The position numbers were made by a program, and so were the translations under genes. This document shows, in pieces, positions 7,070 through 7,431 of a DNA stretch of 7,431 nt. Location: positions 1-7,431 of the forward strand of contig CAMCFM010000202.1 of NCBI GenBank assembly GCA_945874095.1, written 5' to 3'. This DNA is from Candidatus Kuenenia stuttgartensis (lineage in GTDB: Bacteria; Planctomycetota; Planctomycetia; Isosphaerales; Isosphaeraceae). Each line of letters begins with the position of its first letter. The stretch's first letter is position 1. The notes beneath the pieces were generated by a model, which ran no database searches, was not told the origin of the DNA, and was given only the letters and a program-made list of their open reading frames with translations.

Positions 7070-7078
7070 AATTGGTCG

Positions 7079-7431
7079 ATGAATTGCATCCTGAAACTCA
7101 CCCTGATCATCGTTTTCACCAGCTTGCCGATTCAGGCCCAATCGACTGAAGCCCCGGATCTGGTTCGATTGCCGTACAACAATCCCGGCCTTGTCGTGGA
7201 TTTGGGAGTCGGCCTTTGGGCTGAGCCTTTGCCGATCGACTTTGATCAGGATGGAGACCGGGATCTGGTCGTCGTTTGTCCTGACAAACCATCCAATGGA
7301 TTGTATTTCTTTGAAAATCCCGGTGGAGATACCAAGCATCCCATTTTCAAGCCTGCTGTGCGATTGAACCAGAATCAGGTTCCGCATAATATTCGCCTGA
7401 GCATCGTGAATCATCAGGATCGACTGCTGGG
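7079..7431 (+). CDS. Exported FG-GAP/VCBS repeat-type protein, 3'-truncated by window edge
   Basis: Only the first 117 codons are present and the frame is open at the window end. Residues 1-20 form a signal peptide (hydrophobic LTLIIVFTSL, cleavage after IQA). Residues 54-62, DFDQDGDRD, give the calcium-binding D-x-D-x-D-G-D-x-D loop found in FG-GAP/VCBS beta-propeller repeats, followed by the hydrophobic strand LVVV and then NGLYFFENPGG, the usual end of such a blade. Planctomycetes carry many long secreted proteins of this kind, often with further domains downstream, so the full function cannot be read here. It starts 57 bp after hpnG with its own Shine-Dalgarno sequence. It could be read through from the hopanoid genes, but no functional link is visible. 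An open frame on the other strand (7061-7414) is discarded in its favour. Confidence 0.82.
   Translation, partial: MNCILKLTLIIVFTSLPIQAQSTEAPDLVRLPYNNPGLVVDLGVGLWAEPLPIDFDQDGDRDLVVVCPDKPSNGLYFFENPGGDTKHPIFKPAVRLNQNQVPHNIRLSIVNHQDRLL

Noticed and set aside
7022..7078. Terminator after hpnG
   Set aside because: No stem of useful length followed by a T-run is present in this short gap.

Overview
The window looks like a chromosomal segment of a planctomycete (Planctomycetales-like). The basis is a planctomycete-style mix of genes: a divergent holA, secreted transglutaminase-like and FG-GAP proteins, and hopanoid genes. GC is moderate, only a little above half by eye. The phylum is an inference from gene content and protein flavour, and no closer placement is claimed. 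Every supported gene lies on the + strand, and there are no tRNAs, rRNAs, CRISPR arrays, insertion sequences or phage genes.

Layout. Positions 1-927 hold the 3' part of holA (DNA polymerase III delta subunit), whose start lies outside the window. It is followed after 6 bp by a small, unrecognised 96-residue protein (934-1224), probably co-transcribed. At 1304-2818 is a signal-peptide-bearing transglutaminase-like protein with an intact Cys-His-Asp triad. After a gap of 128-194 bp (depending on the start chosen) comes squalene-hopene cyclase shc (about 3013-5067), then a 138-bp gap with two inverted repeats, then hpnH (5206-6207) and hpnG (6233-7021). The right edge carries the 5' part of a secreted FG-GAP/VCBS-type protein (7079 to the end of the window).

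How the genes work together. shc, hpnH and hpnG are consecutive steps of hopanoid synthesis. Shc cyclises squalene to hopene. HpnH, a radical SAM enzyme, adds a 5'-deoxyadenosyl group to give adenosylhopane. HpnG removes adenine, opening the route to C35 bacteriohopanepolyols. Squalene-forming genes and later tailoring genes are not in the window. The flanking genes are not obviously part of this pathway.

Points worth a second look are a strong 14-position stem-loop without a U-tract between shc and hpnH, a second inverted repeat just after it, and a 10-codon open frame that bridges hpnH and hpnG with ATGA overlaps at both ends. The shc leader can form two mutually exclusive hairpins, one of which covers the most upstream possible start codon. 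I did not find a clearly undescribed system; the cassette is a recognisable pathway and the novelty, if any, is in its intergenic control elements and the uncharacterised neighbours.
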